Positions 1 to 9,239 are shown, counted from the first letter of the stretch. The stretch: DNA of 64,000 nt from Shewanella halotolerans (GCF_019457535.1 NZ_CP080417.1:1240001-1304000); one strand, 5' to 3'. Translations and numbers: made by a program. Notes: generated by a model not told the origin, from the letters alone.

Positions 1-41
1 TGGCGGCCCGCAATATCTGTTGGTTTGGCGAAGAAGCTTAA
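1..41 (+). CDS. nusA: NusA, C-terminal end (partial)
   Basis: Only the last codons are in the window. Reading from base 3 gives AARNICWFGEEA followed by TAA at 39-41. This is the characteristic NusA C-terminus of gammaproteobacteria (the E. coli protein ends nearly identically). NusA binds RNA polymerase and controls pausing, termination and antitermination. The stop is 26 bp before the infB start, matching the conserved nusA-infB operon, so the genes upstream of this window should be the rest of nusA and probably rimP. The call rests on a 12-residue match plus gene order. Confidence 0.85.
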   Translation, partial: AARNICWFGEEA

Positions 42-67
42 GTCGATCAACAGAGGGGATTTTACAG

Positions 68-2725
68 ATGGCAGATACCACAGTAGCAAAACTGGCCGAG
101 GAAGTAGGGAAGAGTGCTGATCGATTAGTTGAGCAGTTTTCTGAGGCAGGAATTAAGAAGAGTAAAACAGATACTGTTTCTGAAGAAGAAAAGCAGAAGT
201 TGCTTGAGTTTCTTAAGAAGCAACACGGCGGCGATTCAGCGCCAACCAAGATGACACTGCAACGTAAATCCATTTCGACACTGAGCGTGTCGGGTAGTGG
301 TGGTCAGTCTAAAGATATCAAGGTAGAAGTGCGTAAGAAGCGTACCTTCGTCAAGCGCGACCCGGCGGCAGAAGCCGAGGCGGAAGCTAAGGCCAAGGCA
401 GAAGCTGAAGCCAAGGCAGCTGCCGAAGCAGAAGCTAAGGCAAAGGCTGACGCGGAAGCCAAGGCGAAAGCTGAAGCAGAAGCCGCAGCAAAAGCTAAGG
501 CTAAGGCCGAGGCAGAAGCTAAGGCGAAGAAGGCTGCCGAAGGTAAGCCTGCTGTTGAAGAAACAGCAGAAGAGAAAGCCGCCAAGGTGGAAGAAGCTCG
601 CCTGTTAGCGGCTAAAGAAGCTGCCGCTAAGGCTAAGGCGGATGAAGAAGCTAAGGCTGCAGCCGAAGAAGCACGTCGTCTTGCCGAAGAGAACGAGAAG
701 CGTTGGGCAGAAGAAGAGCGTCTGCGTAAAGAATCTGAAAACAGCGCCGATCACCATGTGACCACATCGACTGAAGCGCGCGCCGCCGAAGATTCGGCGG
801 ACAGAGATGCCGAGCGACGTGGTCGCCGTGCGCGTAAGCCTGCCGGTGGCAAGAAAGAGCCTATCGGCAAGAAGCGTGGCGGTAAAGAAGCCCGTGGTGG
901 TCGTAACAACCGTAATCAGCGCAATGCGCCAGAGTCGATGGACCATGGCTTTAACAAGCCTGCTGCGGCCGTTACCCGTGACGTGACTATCGGCGAAACC
1001 GTAACGGTTGCCGAGCTGGCACAGAAGATGGCGGTTAAGGCGACCGAGATCATCAAGCAGATGATGAAGATGGGCTCTATGGTGACCATCAACCAGGTGC
1101 TGGATCAGGAAACTGCGCAGCTGGTAGCCGAAGAGATGGGCCACAAGGTGGTTCTGACTCGCGAAAACGAGCTTGAGCATCAAGTACTCGCCGATCGTGA
1201 CGGCAACGTTAAGGTTGAGCCTCGTGCACCGGTTGTGACCATCATGGGTCACGTTGACCATGGTAAGACATCGTTACTCGACTATATTCGTCGCGCTAAG
1301 GTGGCTTCTGGTGAGGCGGGTGGTATTACCCAGCACATCGGTGCATACCACGTAGAAACCGACAACGGCATGATCACCTTCTTAGATACCCCAGGTCACG
1401 CCGCGTTTACCGCGATGCGTGCACGTGGTGCCAAGGCGACCGATATCGTGGTATTGGTTGTTGCAGCCGATGACGGCGTGATGCCACAGACCATCGAAGC
1501 GATTCAGCACGCTAAGGCGGGCGGTGTACCGCTTATCGTTGCGGTGAACAAGATTGATAAGCCAGAAGCGGATCCTGATCGCGTTAAGTCTGAACTGTCT
1601 CAACATGGCGTGATGTCAGAAGATTGGGGTGGAAACAACATGTTCGTTCACGTATCTGCCAAATCTGGTGAAGGTATCGACGAGTTGCTGGAAGGCATCT
1701 TGCTTGAAGCCGAAGTACTAGAACTGAAAGCGGTACGCGAAGGCATGGCTGCGGGTGTGGTTGTTGAGTCTAAGCTAGATAAGGGCCGCGGCCCAGTAGC
1801 GACCATCCTGGTCCAAGAAGGTACCCTGAAGCAGGGCGATATCGTTCTTTGTGGTCTTGAGTACGGTAAAGTCCGTGCGATGAAGGATGAGAACGGTAAG
1901 TCGATCACCGAAGCCGGTCCATCGATTCCCGTTGAGATCTTAGGTCTTTCTGGTGTGCCATCTGCCGGTGACGAAGCGACCGTTGTTCGTGACGAGCGTA
2001 AGGCACGTGAAGTGGCACTCTACCGTCAAGGTAAGTTCCGTGACGTTAAGCTGGCCCGTCAGCAGAAGTCTAAGCTTGAGAACATGTTCGCTAACATGAC
2101 AGAAGGCGAAGTCCAAGAGCTGAACATCGTCCTTAAGGCCGACGTACAAGGCTCGCTGGAAGCGATTTCTGACTCACTCAACAAGCTGTCTACCGACGAG
2201 GTGAAGGTTAACATCATCGCCAGCGGTGTAGGTGGATTGACCGAGACAGATGCGACTCTGGCGGCTGCGTCAAACGCTATCATGGTTGGTTTCAACGTTC
2301 GTGCCGATGCACAGGCGCGTAAGACGATTGAAAGCGAGAGCGTTGACCTGCGTTACTACAGCGTTATCTATCATCTTATCGATGAAGTTAAGGCGGCGAT
2401 GGGTGGCATGTTGGCACCTGAGTTCAAGCAAGAGATCATTGGTCTTGCCGAAGTGCGTGACGTGTTCAAGTCGCCTAAGATTGGTGCTATCGCAGGTTGT
2501 ATGGTTACCGAAGGTACCATCAAGCGCAGCGCGCCAATCCGTGTACTACGTGACAACGTGGTGATCTTCGAAGGTGAGCTTGAATCACTGCGTCGCTTTA
2601 AGGATGACGTTAACGAAGTTCGTAACGGTATGGAGTGTGGTATCGGCGTGAAGAACTATAATGACGTCAAAGTTGGCGATCAGATTGAGGTCTTCGAAAC
2701 GGTCGAAATCGCTCGAACCTTATAA
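68..2725 (+). CDS. infB: Translation initiation factor IF-2
   Basis: IF-2 is the GTPase that delivers fMet-tRNA to the 30S subunit and promotes subunit joining. The 885-residue protein shows an N-terminal IF2_N domain (residues 1-50, MADTTVAKLAEEVGK), a long Ala/Glu/Lys-rich linker (about 95-235), a second IF2_N domain (about 310-360), and a G domain with GHVDHGKT near 393-400, DTPGH near 440 and NKID near 494. The C-terminal beta-barrel and tRNA-binding domains follow. The start at 68 is chosen because AGAGGGG lies a few bases upstream and the protein then begins like known IF-2; an in-frame start at 20 would add 16 residues overlapping nusA. Length is normal for Shewanella/Vibrio-type IF-2. 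The stop codon runs directly into a MITE-like repeat. Confidence 0.98.
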   Translation: MADTTVAKLAEEVGKSADRLVEQFSEAGIKKSKTDTVSEEEKQKLLEFLKKQHGGDSAPTKMTLQRKSISTLSVSGSGGQSKDIKVEVRKKRTFVKRDPAAEAEAEAKAKAEAEAKAAAEAEAKAKADAEAKAKAEAEAAAKAKAKAEAEAKAKKAAEGKPAVEETAEEKAAKVEEARLLAAKEAAAKAKADEEAKAAAEEARRLAEENEKRWAEEERLRKESENSADHHVTTSTEARAAEDSADRDAERRGRRARKPAGGKKEPIGKKRGGKEARGGRNNRNQRNAPESMDHGFNKPAAAVTRDVTIGETVTVAELAQKMAVKATEIIKQMMKMGSMVTINQVLDQETAQLVAEEMGHKVVLTRENELEHQVLADRDGNVKVEPRAPVVTIMGHVDHGKTSLLDYIRRAKVASGEAGGITQHIGAYHVETDNGMITFLDTPGHAAFTAMRARGAKATDIVVLVVAADDGVMPQTIEAIQHAKAGGVPLIVAVNKIDKPEADPDRVKSELSQHGVMSEDWGGNNMFVHVSAKSGEGIDELLEGILLEAEVLELKAVREGMAAGVVVESKLDKGRGPVATILVQEGTLKQGDIVLCGLEYGKVRAMKDENGKSITEAGPSIPVEILGLSGVPSAGDEATVVRDERKAREVALYRQGKFRDVKLARQQKSKLENMFANMTEGEVQELNIVLKADVQGSLEAISDSLNKLSTDEVKVNIIASGVGGLTETDATLAAASNAIMVGFNVRADAQARKTIESESVDLRYYSVIYHLIDEVKAAMGGMLAPEFKQEIIGLAEVRDVFKSPKIGAIAGCMVTEGTIKRSAPIRVLRDNVVIFEGELESLRRFKDDVNEVRNGMECGIGVKNYNDVKVGDQIEVFETVEIARTL

Positions 2726-2885
2726 TACCAATCACAGTAAGTATGTGAGCAGAAATAGCGTATGAAAAACGTTTGAGAAAAGGCAGAATTTTTCGATAAG
2801 TAGTTAGACTACAATCAAAAATGCTAACGCAATTATCGAACGTTTTAATACGCTAGGATGATTAGCTATTTACTACGATTGGTAT
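2725..2885 (+). mobile_element. MITE-like repeat, copy 1
   Basis: A 161-bp element bounded by imperfect terminal inverted repeats: left end ATACCAATCACAGTAAGT, right end (reverse strand) ATACCAATCGTAGTAAAT. It carries no gene. The reverse complement of 12054-12214 is the same length and about 85% identical by eye, including the terminal 18 bases. Its first base is the last base of the infB stop codon, so it occupies most of the infB-rbfA spacer. No clear target duplication is seen for this copy. Confidence 0.85.
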
Positions 2886-2892
2886 CAGTATC

Positions 2893-2919
2893 AAGGGGCG
2901 GCGCAAGCCGCCCTTTTTG
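2893..2919 (+). terminator. Terminator-like hairpin between infB and rbfA
   Basis: The stem GGGCGGC (2896-2902) and GCCGCCC (2907-2913) closes a GCAA tetraloop and is followed by TTTTT. It has the form of an intrinsic terminator, yet it lies inside what is normally one operon. It may separate nusA-infB from rbfA-truB, or act only as a partial terminator or an mRNA 3'-end stabiliser. Confidence 0.65.
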
Positions 2920-3011
2920 TTCAGGCATGACCCAGAGTCAAGACGCGACCCAAATAGCAGCGGTTGCAGCTTTACCAAGCCGGTCACCTGTTTTTGAGAT
3001 GGCAAAATATT

Positions 3012-3434
3012 ATGGCAAGAGAATTTAGTCGTACTCGTCGCATCGCTCAGCAGCTGCAACAGGAGCTGGCTCAGGTGCTGCAACGGGACATCAAAGATCC
3101 GCGTATCGGTATGGTGACGGTCAACGACGTCGATGTATCTCGCGATCTGAACTACGCCAAGGTCTATGTCACCTTCTTCGAGGAAGACAAGGCGGTTGTA
3201 GAAGAGAAGCTGGCGGCGCTGGAAGCGGCTGCGGGTTATGTTCGCTCTCTGGTGGCGGGTCGTATGAAGCTTAGGGTTATGCCCGAAATCCGCTTCATCT
3301 ATGATGCGTCGCTGATCGAGGGGATGCGCATGTCTAACCTGGTGAGTCAGGTGATCACCAAGGATAAGGCTAAGGCGGTTGAACACGGTCGTGAAGACGA
3401 AGAGCAGGACAATACCGAGCAGGACGATAAATAA
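3012..3434 (+). CDS. rbfA: 30S ribosome-binding factor RbfA
   Basis: RbfA binds the central pseudoknot region of immature 16S rRNA and assists late 30S maturation, including cold adaptation. The 140-residue protein begins MAREFSRTRRIAQQLQQEL, the standard RbfA start; it has the single KH-like domain (about 5-110) with IKDPRIGMVTVNDVDVSRDL and the AAGYVRSLVAGRMKLRVMPE segment. A charged acidic tail (DEEQDNTEQDD) closes it. An in-frame start 48 bases upstream is less likely because it adds a non-conserved leader. The stop TAA overlaps the truB ATG by one base, indicating translational coupling. Confidence 0.97.
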   Translation: MAREFSRTRRIAQQLQQELAQVLQRDIKDPRIGMVTVNDVDVSRDLNYAKVYVTFFEEDKAVVEEKLAALEAAAGYVRSLVAGRMKLRVMPEIRFIYDASLIEGMRMSNLVSQVITKDKAKAVEHGREDEEQDNTEQDDK

Positions 3435-4381
3435 TGGCGCGTAAACCTAGAGGTCGCTTGGTCGACGGCATAGTGCTGCTGGACAAAGACACGGGAATGA
3501 GCTCCAACTTCGCCTTACAGAGAGTAAAGCGAATCTATAACGCCGCCAAGGCGGGTCATACTGGCGCGCTGGACCCTTTAGCGACCGGCATGCTGCCGAT
3601 CTGCCTGGGTGAGGCCACCAAGTTTTCGCAGCATCTGCTCGATGCCGACAAACGTTACCTGGTGACCGCCAAGCTGGGTGTGCGCACAGATACCAGCGAC
3701 TCTGACGGTGAGGTGGTGCAGACGCGCCCGATTAACTTCACCGAGCAGCAGCTCGAAGAGGCGCTGGAGCATTTTCGTGGTGAGACCATGCAGGTGCCCT
3801 CTATGTACTCGGCGCTCAAGTATCAGGGCCAGCCTCTGTACAAGTACGCCAGAGAAGGCAAAGAGGTGCCGCGCGAGGCGCGTCCTATCAACGTCTTCGA
3901 GCTTAACTTTATTAAGCTTGAGGGTGACGAGCTGACCTTGGACATCCACTGCTCCAAGGGGACCTACATCCGTACCATTACCGATGATCTCGGTGAGATG
4001 CTGGGCTGTGGTGCTCACGTCATCATGCTGCGCCGCACAGGCGTTGCCGGTTATCCTTACGATAAGATGGTGACACTGGAGCAGCTTGAGGCCTTGCTTG
4101 CCAAGGCGCAGGAAGAGGAGCGTCCGCCTAAGGAACTACTGGATCCCCTGTTGCTGCCCATGGATACCGCGGTGAGCGGCCTCAAAGAGATCAACGTCTC
4201 CGATGAGCTGGCCCATTATCTGATGAACGGTAATCCGGTTCAGGTGGCTAATTTGCCCATCGATGAGTTGGTGCGTATCACCCTAGGTGAGGCGAAACAG
4301 TTTGTCGGTATCGGACAGATGAACGACGATGGCTTGCTGGCGCCTAAGCGTCTGGTGGTATTGCACGACGAGCAGGCTTGA
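3434..4381 (+). CDS. truB: tRNA pseudouridine-55 synthase
   Basis: TruB converts U55 of the T-loop of tRNAs to pseudouridine and also helps tRNA folding. The 315-residue protein has the N-terminal DGIVLLDKDTGMSSN segment, the catalytic motif GHTGALDPLATGMLPI (the Asp is the nucleophile, about residue 46), KRYLVTAKLGVRTDTSDSDGE and the SKGTYIRTITDDLG motif near 180, followed by a C-terminal PUA-like region. Length is typical. The start overlaps the rbfA stop; the gap to rpsO is about 95 bp and holds a good promoter. Confidence 0.97.
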   Translation: MARKPRGRLVDGIVLLDKDTGMSSNFALQRVKRIYNAAKAGHTGALDPLATGMLPICLGEATKFSQHLLDADKRYLVTAKLGVRTDTSDSDGEVVQTRPINFTEQQLEEALEHFRGETMQVPSMYSALKYQGQPLYKYAREGKEVPREARPINVFELNFIKLEGDELTLDIHCSKGTYIRTITDDLGEMLGCGAHVIMLRRTGVAGYPYDKMVTLEQLEALLAKAQEEERPPKELLDPLLLPMDTAVSGLKEINVSDELAHYLMNGNPVQVANLPIDELVRITLGEAKQFVGIGQMNDDGLLAPKRLVVLHDEQA

Positions 4382-4384
4382 GGC

Positions 4385-4413
4385 TTGCTAAATGGCGCTA
4401 AAATCGGTACTAT
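4385..4413 (+). promoter_or_regulatory. Sigma-70 type promoter of rpsO
   Basis: TTGCTA (4385-4390) and TACTAT (4408-4413) are separated by exactly 17 bp in the truB-rpsO spacer. Both are close to the -35 and -10 consensus. Transcription would start near 4420, leaving a leader of about 55 nt for rpsO. Confidence 0.55.
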
Positions 4414-4476
4414 AGCGCGCTCTCTTTGGCTGAGTTAGTGATCGGCTGAAGTTTCTATCTATTTTTGGAGAAAAAA

Positions 4477-4746
4477 ATGTCACTAAGTAAAGAAGTAAAA
4501 GCACAAATCCTGGCTGATTTCGGTCGTGGTGAAAATGACACTGGTTCTACTGAAGTTCAGGTTGCTCTGCTAACTGCACAGATCAACCACCTACAAGGTC
4601 ACTTCAAAGAGCACATCCATGATCATCACTCACGTCGTGGTTTGCTTCGCATGGTTAACTCTCGTCGTAAGCTTCTAGCTTACCTGAAGCGCACTGAAAA
4701 CGAGCGCTATCAAGAGCTTATCAAGAAGTTAGGTCTACGTCGCTAA
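4477..4746 (+). CDS. rpsO: 30S ribosomal protein S15
   Basis: S15 is a primary 16S rRNA-binding protein of the platform. The 89-residue sequence MSLSKEVKAQILADFGR...LTAQINHLQGHFKEH...HDHHSRRGLLRMVNSRRKLL...LGLRR is the complete family length with the HHSRRGL rRNA-binding loop. TTGGAG sits 5-10 bases before the ATG at 4477; a TTG start 12 bases upstream would overlap that ribosome site and is rejected. In E. coli S15 represses its own mRNA through a leader pseudoknot; whether this leader does so cannot be told here. A strong terminator follows. Confidence 0.98.
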   Translation: MSLSKEVKAQILADFGRGENDTGSTEVQVALLTAQINHLQGHFKEHIHDHHSRRGLLRMVNSRRKLLAYLKRTENERYQELIKKLGLRR

Positions 4747-4769
4747 TCTATCGATTAGTGCTGTAGTGG

Positions 4770-4797
4770 AAAAAGGAGGCTAAGCCTCCTTTTTTTA
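4770..4797 (+). terminator. rpsO terminator
   Basis: AAAAGGAGGC, a TAA loop and GCCTCCTTTTTTT form a canonical rho-independent terminator 24 bp after rpsO. The A-run/T-run symmetry means it could also serve the convergent GGDEF/EAL gene. Confidence 0.9.
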
Positions 4798-4853
4798 TGC
4801 CTGATTTTCGGAAATGGCTTTAGCTAATCGCTGTGGTGACATTAAAGCGACGA

Positions 4854-6887
4854 TTAAAGCTGACTGATGCTGGCGGTGTTGGGGGCGATATAGCGGTTCT
4901 CGAATTCGCTGATATCCAGCGGCTGGCTGTAGTAGAAGCCCTGGCCTATCTCACAATCCATCTGTTTTAGCCAGTTAAGCTGCTGCTCATTCTCAATCCC
5001 TTCGGCCACGATATGCAGATTTAGCTGCTTGCCGAGCATCAAGATAGTCGAGGCGATGGCGCTCTCGTTAGGCAGATCCGTCACGAAACAGCGATCTATC
5101 TTCATGGTGGTGATCGGCAGATGACGCAGGTAGGAGAGCGAGGAGTAGCCGGTACCGAAGTCATCGACCGCGATTCCAAATCCTGCGCCCTTGAGCTGCT
5201 CCAGTTTATGGATGGCGAGCTCGATATCATTCATCAGTGAGGTCTCGGTGATCTCCACCTCTAAAAGACTGGGGTCTATCTGGTATCTCAGCGCCAACTG
5301 CTTGATGTCCGGCACCAGGCTGGCATCGGCAAACTGCTGCGAGGCGACGTTGACCGCGATGGGGATGGCGTAGTTGTAGCGCTTACGCCAATGTTTCAGG
5401 GTGCGGCAGGCCTCTTCGATGACCCAGCGCCCCAGGGGGATGATGATGCCTGTCTCTTCGGCCACAGGGATGAAAGACATGGGGCTGATGAGTCTGCCAT
5501 CTTTCTTCCAGCGAATCAGCGCCTCACAGGCGATCACCTTGCCGGTCTTGATATTAAACTTGGGCTGAAAATGCAGCAGGAACTCGTTGTTCTTCAGGGC
5601 GTCGTGCAGGGAGGCCTCGGTTCTCAGACGCACCGCGGCCCGCTCAGTCATCTGCTGCTTGAAGAAGGCCCATTGATTAGAGCCAGCCGCCTTGGCGCTG
5701 TACATGGCGATATCGGCGTGGCGGATCAGATCTTCGGCGCTCAGACCATCGTCGGGGTAGATGGAGATCCCCACCGACGCGGCGGGATGTATGGTGTGCT
5801 CATTCAGCTGTAGTGGCACGTTGAGCTGCATCAGCAGCTTGTCGACAAAGTCGGCGGCCTGATCCGGGGTTCTGGCGTCTTCGGCCAGGATGACAAACTC
5901 ATCGCCGCCGAGACGCGCCACTGTGCCGCGATCGCCGACGACCCGCTCCAGCACCCTGGCTATACGGGCCAGGAACTGATCCCCCAGGGCATGGCCCAGC
6001 GAGTCGTTGACGTTCTTGAAACGGTCGAGGTCGATAAACAGCATGGTAAATTGATGCTTGTGCACCCTGGCGCGCTGAATCGATACCGCTATGGTTTCCA
6101 GCAGTAGGGTGCGGTTAGGCAGACCTGTGAGGGGATCCCGGGTCGCCATGCGCCGAAGCTTGCTCTGGGTCTGGCCAAACTGGATTAAGATTTGATTAAA
6201 TTTTGATGTCACCAGGCCCAGCTCGTCATCCTGGTGGGCGGTTGACGTGGGCAGCAGGTTTTCGTCCGGCAGCTCGGGGTCTATCTTATCAATCGCCTCA
6301 CTGATCTGGGCGATCGGCTTGGTGAGGAAGCGGTGGAAGATGATGGACAGCGCCATGGTGACCAAGAGTGCCCGGGCCAGGGTGGCCAGAAAGCTAAAGC
6401 GTAACTGGGAGAAGAGGGAGTCGGTCAGCTCCTGGGTGTTATAGAAGATGGTCAGGGTGCCGATGATCTGCTGCTTCTCTGTGCCCTCGAAGAAAGAGGG
6501 ACGGTAGAGGGTGCGGCTTATCTGTTTCAGGTCGCCAAACAGCTTTTCACTGAGCTTACGCACCAGCGGGTTGTCGGTGAAAGGGTTGTTCATGGAGACA
6601 AACATGCTGCCATCGTCGAGCTCGATCACCGCCTCGCCCACATGCTCGACCTTGAGTACCCCTTCGAGGGTCTGAGTGGCGAGATTGTCATCCAGTGCCC
6701 AGACGGCGTTGGCGGCGGGTTGTTCGATGGAGTCCAGCAGCTCTTCCTGGGCGACCATGAGTTGTTGACGGGCCGAGACACCGACTAAGGCGACTTCGAC
6801 GATAAAGATGGCAACGGCAAAAAATAACGCTGAAAACACGACCAGTGTCGTCTGTTTCCATGTTAAGGATTTAAACCGAGCGCTCAT
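4854..6887 (-). CDS. Membrane GGDEF-EAL protein (c-di-GMP turnover)
   Basis: A bifunctional-looking c-di-GMP enzyme. From the N-terminus: a membrane helix (about 12-32), a periplasmic sensor region (about 35-155), a second helix and HAMP region (about 165-225), a GGDEF domain (about 250-410) and a C-terminal EAL domain (about 425-670). The GGDEF motif is intact; an RxxD inhibitory site five residues before it is not evident. EAL residues look complete: EALIRW, AVNVASQQF, EITETS, AVDDFGTGYSS, TMKID, VAEGIE and GQGFYYS. Either synthesis or hydrolysis is possible. The ATG at 6887 has AAGGGG upstream; a TTG nine codons earlier is less likely. It lies inverted between rpsO and pnp, which are adjacent in E. 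coli. Confidence 0.93.
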   Translation of the reverse strand: MSARFKSLTWKQTTLVVFSALFFAVAIFIVEVALVGVSARQQLMVAQEELLDSIEQPAANAVWALDDNLATQTLEGVLKVEHVGEAVIELDDGSMFVSMNNPFTDNPLVRKLSEKLFGDLKQISRTLYRPSFFEGTEKQQIIGTLTIFYNTQELTDSLFSQLRFSFLATLARALLVTMALSIIFHRFLTKPIAQISEAIDKIDPELPDENLLPTSTAHQDDELGLVTSKFNQILIQFGQTQSKLRRMATRDPLTGLPNRTLLLETIAVSIQRARVHKHQFTMLFIDLDRFKNVNDSLGHALGDQFLARIARVLERVVGDRGTVARLGGDEFVILAEDARTPDQAADFVDKLLMQLNVPLQLNEHTIHPAASVGISIYPDDGLSAEDLIRHADIAMYSAKAAGSNQWAFFKQQMTERAAVRLRTEASLHDALKNNEFLLHFQPKFNIKTGKVIACEALIRWKKDGRLISPMSFIPVAEETGIIIPLGRWVIEEACRTLKHWRKRYNYAIPIAVNVASQQFADASLVPDIKQLALRYQIDPSLLEVEITETSLMNDIELAIHKLEQLKGAGFGIAVDDFGTGYSSLSYLRHLPITTMKIDRCFVTDLPNESAIASTILMLGKQLNLHIVAEGIENEQQLNWLKQMDCEIGQGFYYSQPLDISEFENRYIAPNTASISQL

Positions 6888-7082
6888 TTGCCACCCCTTG
6901 TTCCTAGTGACCAATCACATTCTATTTTCAGAAAAAGCAGCGATAGACAGAAATTTATCTTTATCTAACCACTTTAGAGAAAAGATTCAGCTTTGTCATC
7001 TACATGTGCTCTTTATCTATTGATTAGACTTGCAGTATACTTAGCCGCGAAATTAAGGTTATTAAATTAAGGAAAGGTTCAC

Positions 7083-9185
7083 GTGAATCCAATCGTAAAG
7101 AGTTTTGAATATGGTCAGCACACAGTCACACTAGAGACTGGGGTTATTGCACGTCAAGCAGACGCAGCTGTTTTGGCAAGTATGGGCGATACAACAGTAT
7201 TGGTTACTGTTGTTGGCAAGAAAGCTGAAGAGCCAGGTCGTGACTTTTTCCCGTTAACCGTTAATTACCAGGAAAAAACTTACGCTGCGGGTAAAATCCC
7301 TGGTGGATTCTTCAAGCGTGAAGGCCGTCCATCTGAAGGCGAGACCCTCACTGCACGTCTGATTGACCGTCCTATTCGTCCTCTATTCCCTAATGGTTTT
7401 AAGAACGAAGTTCAGGTGATCATCACTGTGGTTTCTGTTGATCCAGAAATCAGCCCAGAAGTGATCTCTATGATCGGTACTTCTGCGGCACTGTCTATCT
7501 CTGGCATTCCATTCAATGGTCCACTGGGTTCTGCTCGTGTGGGTTATGTCGACGGCGAGTACATCCTCAACCCAACGGTTTCACAGCTAGAAAACAGCCA
7601 GCTGGAACTTTCTGTTGCCGGTACTGAAAATGCAGTACTTATGGTTGAGTCTGAAGCCGATGCGCTGCCAGAAGAAGTGATGCTTGGCGCCGTGGTTTAT
7701 GGTCACGAGCAACAGCAAGTTGTTATCCAGGCGATCAAAGAGCTAAAGGCCGAAGTTAACAAGCCAATGTGGGACTGGACAGCGCCAGTACAAAACGAAG
7801 AGTTGGTTGCTAAGGTTAAAGATTTGGCTGAAGCGGGTCTAACCGAAGCGTACCAGATTGTGGTTAAGCAAGATCGTTATGCTCAGGTTGATGTCGTTAA
7901 AACCGCGGCTAAAGAAGCATTACTGGCTGAAAACCCAGATGCCGATGCACGCGAAATTGACGGTCTGCTTGGCAGCCTAGAGAAGAAAGTGGTGCGTAGC
8001 CGCATCATCGCGGGTAACCCACGTATCGACGGTCGTGAACCAGATATGGTTCGTGCTCTGAGCGTGATGGCGGGAGTACTGCCACGTACTCACGGTAGTG
8101 CTCTGTTCACCCGTGGTGAGACTCAGGCGCTGGTGACTTGTACCTTAGGTACTGAGCGTGACGCACAGAAGATTGACAGCATCATGGGCGAGCAAACCAG
8201 CCGCTTCATGCTGCATTACAACTTCCCTCCATACTCAGTGGGTGAAACCGGTATGGTTGGCTCGCCTAAGCGTCGTGAAATTGGTCACGGTAAGCTGGCA
8301 TGGCGTGGTATCCACGCGGTAATGCCAACGGCTGAAGAGTTCCCATACAGCATCCGCGTAGTATCTGAGATCACCGAGTCTAACGGTTCAAGCTCAATGG
8401 CGTCTGTGTGTGGTACTTCACTGGCGCTGATGGATGCCGGTGTACCAATCAAGACTTCAGTTGCTGGTATCGCTATGGGTCTGGTTAAAGAAGGCGACGA
8501 TTTCGTTGTACTTTCTGACATTCTGGGTGACGAAGACCACCTGGGTGACATGGACTTCAAAGTGGCTGGTACCCGTGACGGTGTTACCGCGCTGCAGATG
8601 GATATCAAGATCGAAGGTATCACCAAAGAGATCATGCAGATCGCTCTGCAACAAGCCTACGGTGCTCGCGTACACATACTGAATGTGATGGATCAGGCTA
8701 TCTCTGGCCACCGCGCCGAGATCTCAGATCACGCGCCGCGTATCACCACACTGAAGATCAACCCAGAGAAGATCCGTGACGTGATCGGTAAAGGCGGTGC
8801 GACTATCCGTGCACTGACCGAAGAGACTGGCACTACTATCGAGCTGGAAGATGATGGTACGGTTAAGATTGCGTCTGCTAACGGCGATGCGACCAAAGAA
8901 GCTATCCGTCGTATCCAGGAGATCACTGCCGAAGTTGAAGTGGGCACTGTCTACAATGGTAAGGTTGTTCGTATCGTTGACTTCGGTGCCTTCGTGACTA
9001 TCCTGCCGGGTAAAGATGGTCTGGTACACATCTCGCAAATCGCCGAGGAGCGTGTTGCCAACGTTTCTGACTACTTGGAAGTGGGTCAGGAAGTGAAGGT
9101 TAAGGTGATGGAAGTCGATCGCCAAGGCCGCGTACGTCTGTCGATGAAAGAAGCTCAGCCGAAAGAAGAAGCGGCTAGCGAATAA
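7083..9185 (+). CDS. pnp: Polyribonucleotide nucleotidyltransferase (PNPase)
   Basis: PNPase degrades RNA 3' to 5' by phosphorolysis and is a core of the RNA degradosome. The 700 residues show the two RNase PH-like domains (about 1-220 and 310-540, with FFKREGRPSEGE and FPPYSVGETGMVGSPKRREIGHG), a KH domain (about 555-615, INPEKIRDVIGKGGATIRAL) and an S1 domain (about 620-690, GKVVRIVDFGAFVTILPGKD). The start is GTG at 7083, preceded by AAGGAAAGG. The C-terminus ends soon after S1 without a long extension. It follows rpsO in the usual order but separated by an antisense GGDEF/EAL gene, so it must have its own promoter. Confidence 0.98.
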   Translation: MNPIVKSFEYGQHTVTLETGVIARQADAAVLASMGDTTVLVTVVGKKAEEPGRDFFPLTVNYQEKTYAAGKIPGGFFKREGRPSEGETLTARLIDRPIRPLFPNGFKNEVQVIITVVSVDPEISPEVISMIGTSAALSISGIPFNGPLGSARVGYVDGEYILNPTVSQLENSQLELSVAGTENAVLMVESEADALPEEVMLGAVVYGHEQQQVVIQAIKELKAEVNKPMWDWTAPVQNEELVAKVKDLAEAGLTEAYQIVVKQDRYAQVDVVKTAAKEALLAENPDADAREIDGLLGSLEKKVVRSRIIAGNPRIDGREPDMVRALSVMAGVLPRTHGSALFTRGETQALVTCTLGTERDAQKIDSIMGEQTSRFMLHYNFPPYSVGETGMVGSPKRREIGHGKLAWRGIHAVMPTAEEFPYSIRVVSEITESNGSSSMASVCGTSLALMDAGVPIKTSVAGIAMGLVKEGDDFVVLSDILGDEDHLGDMDFKVAGTRDGVTALQMDIKIEGITKEIMQIALQQAYGARVHILNVMDQAISGHRAEISDHAPRITTLKINPEKIRDVIGKGGATIRALTEETGTTIELEDDGTVKIASANGDATKEAIRRIQEITAEVEVGTVYNGKVVRIVDFGAFVTILPGKDGLVHISQIAEERVANVSDYLEVGQEVKVKVMEVDRQGRVRLSMKEAQPKEEAASE

Positions 9186-9210
9186 TCGATAGCGAAAGCG
9201 AGTTAAATTT

Positions 9211-9239
9211 GAAAGGAGACCATTAGGTCTCCTTTTTTA
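9211..9239 (+). terminator. pnp terminator
   Basis: AAAGGAGAC and GTCTCCTTTTTT close a CATTAG loop 27 bp after pnp, a canonical intrinsic terminator. Confidence 0.9.

Noticed and set aside
605..1261. Long antisense open frame inside infB (218 codons)
   Set aside because: It is the shadow of a highly biased gene; the sequence has no family likeness and no ribosome site.
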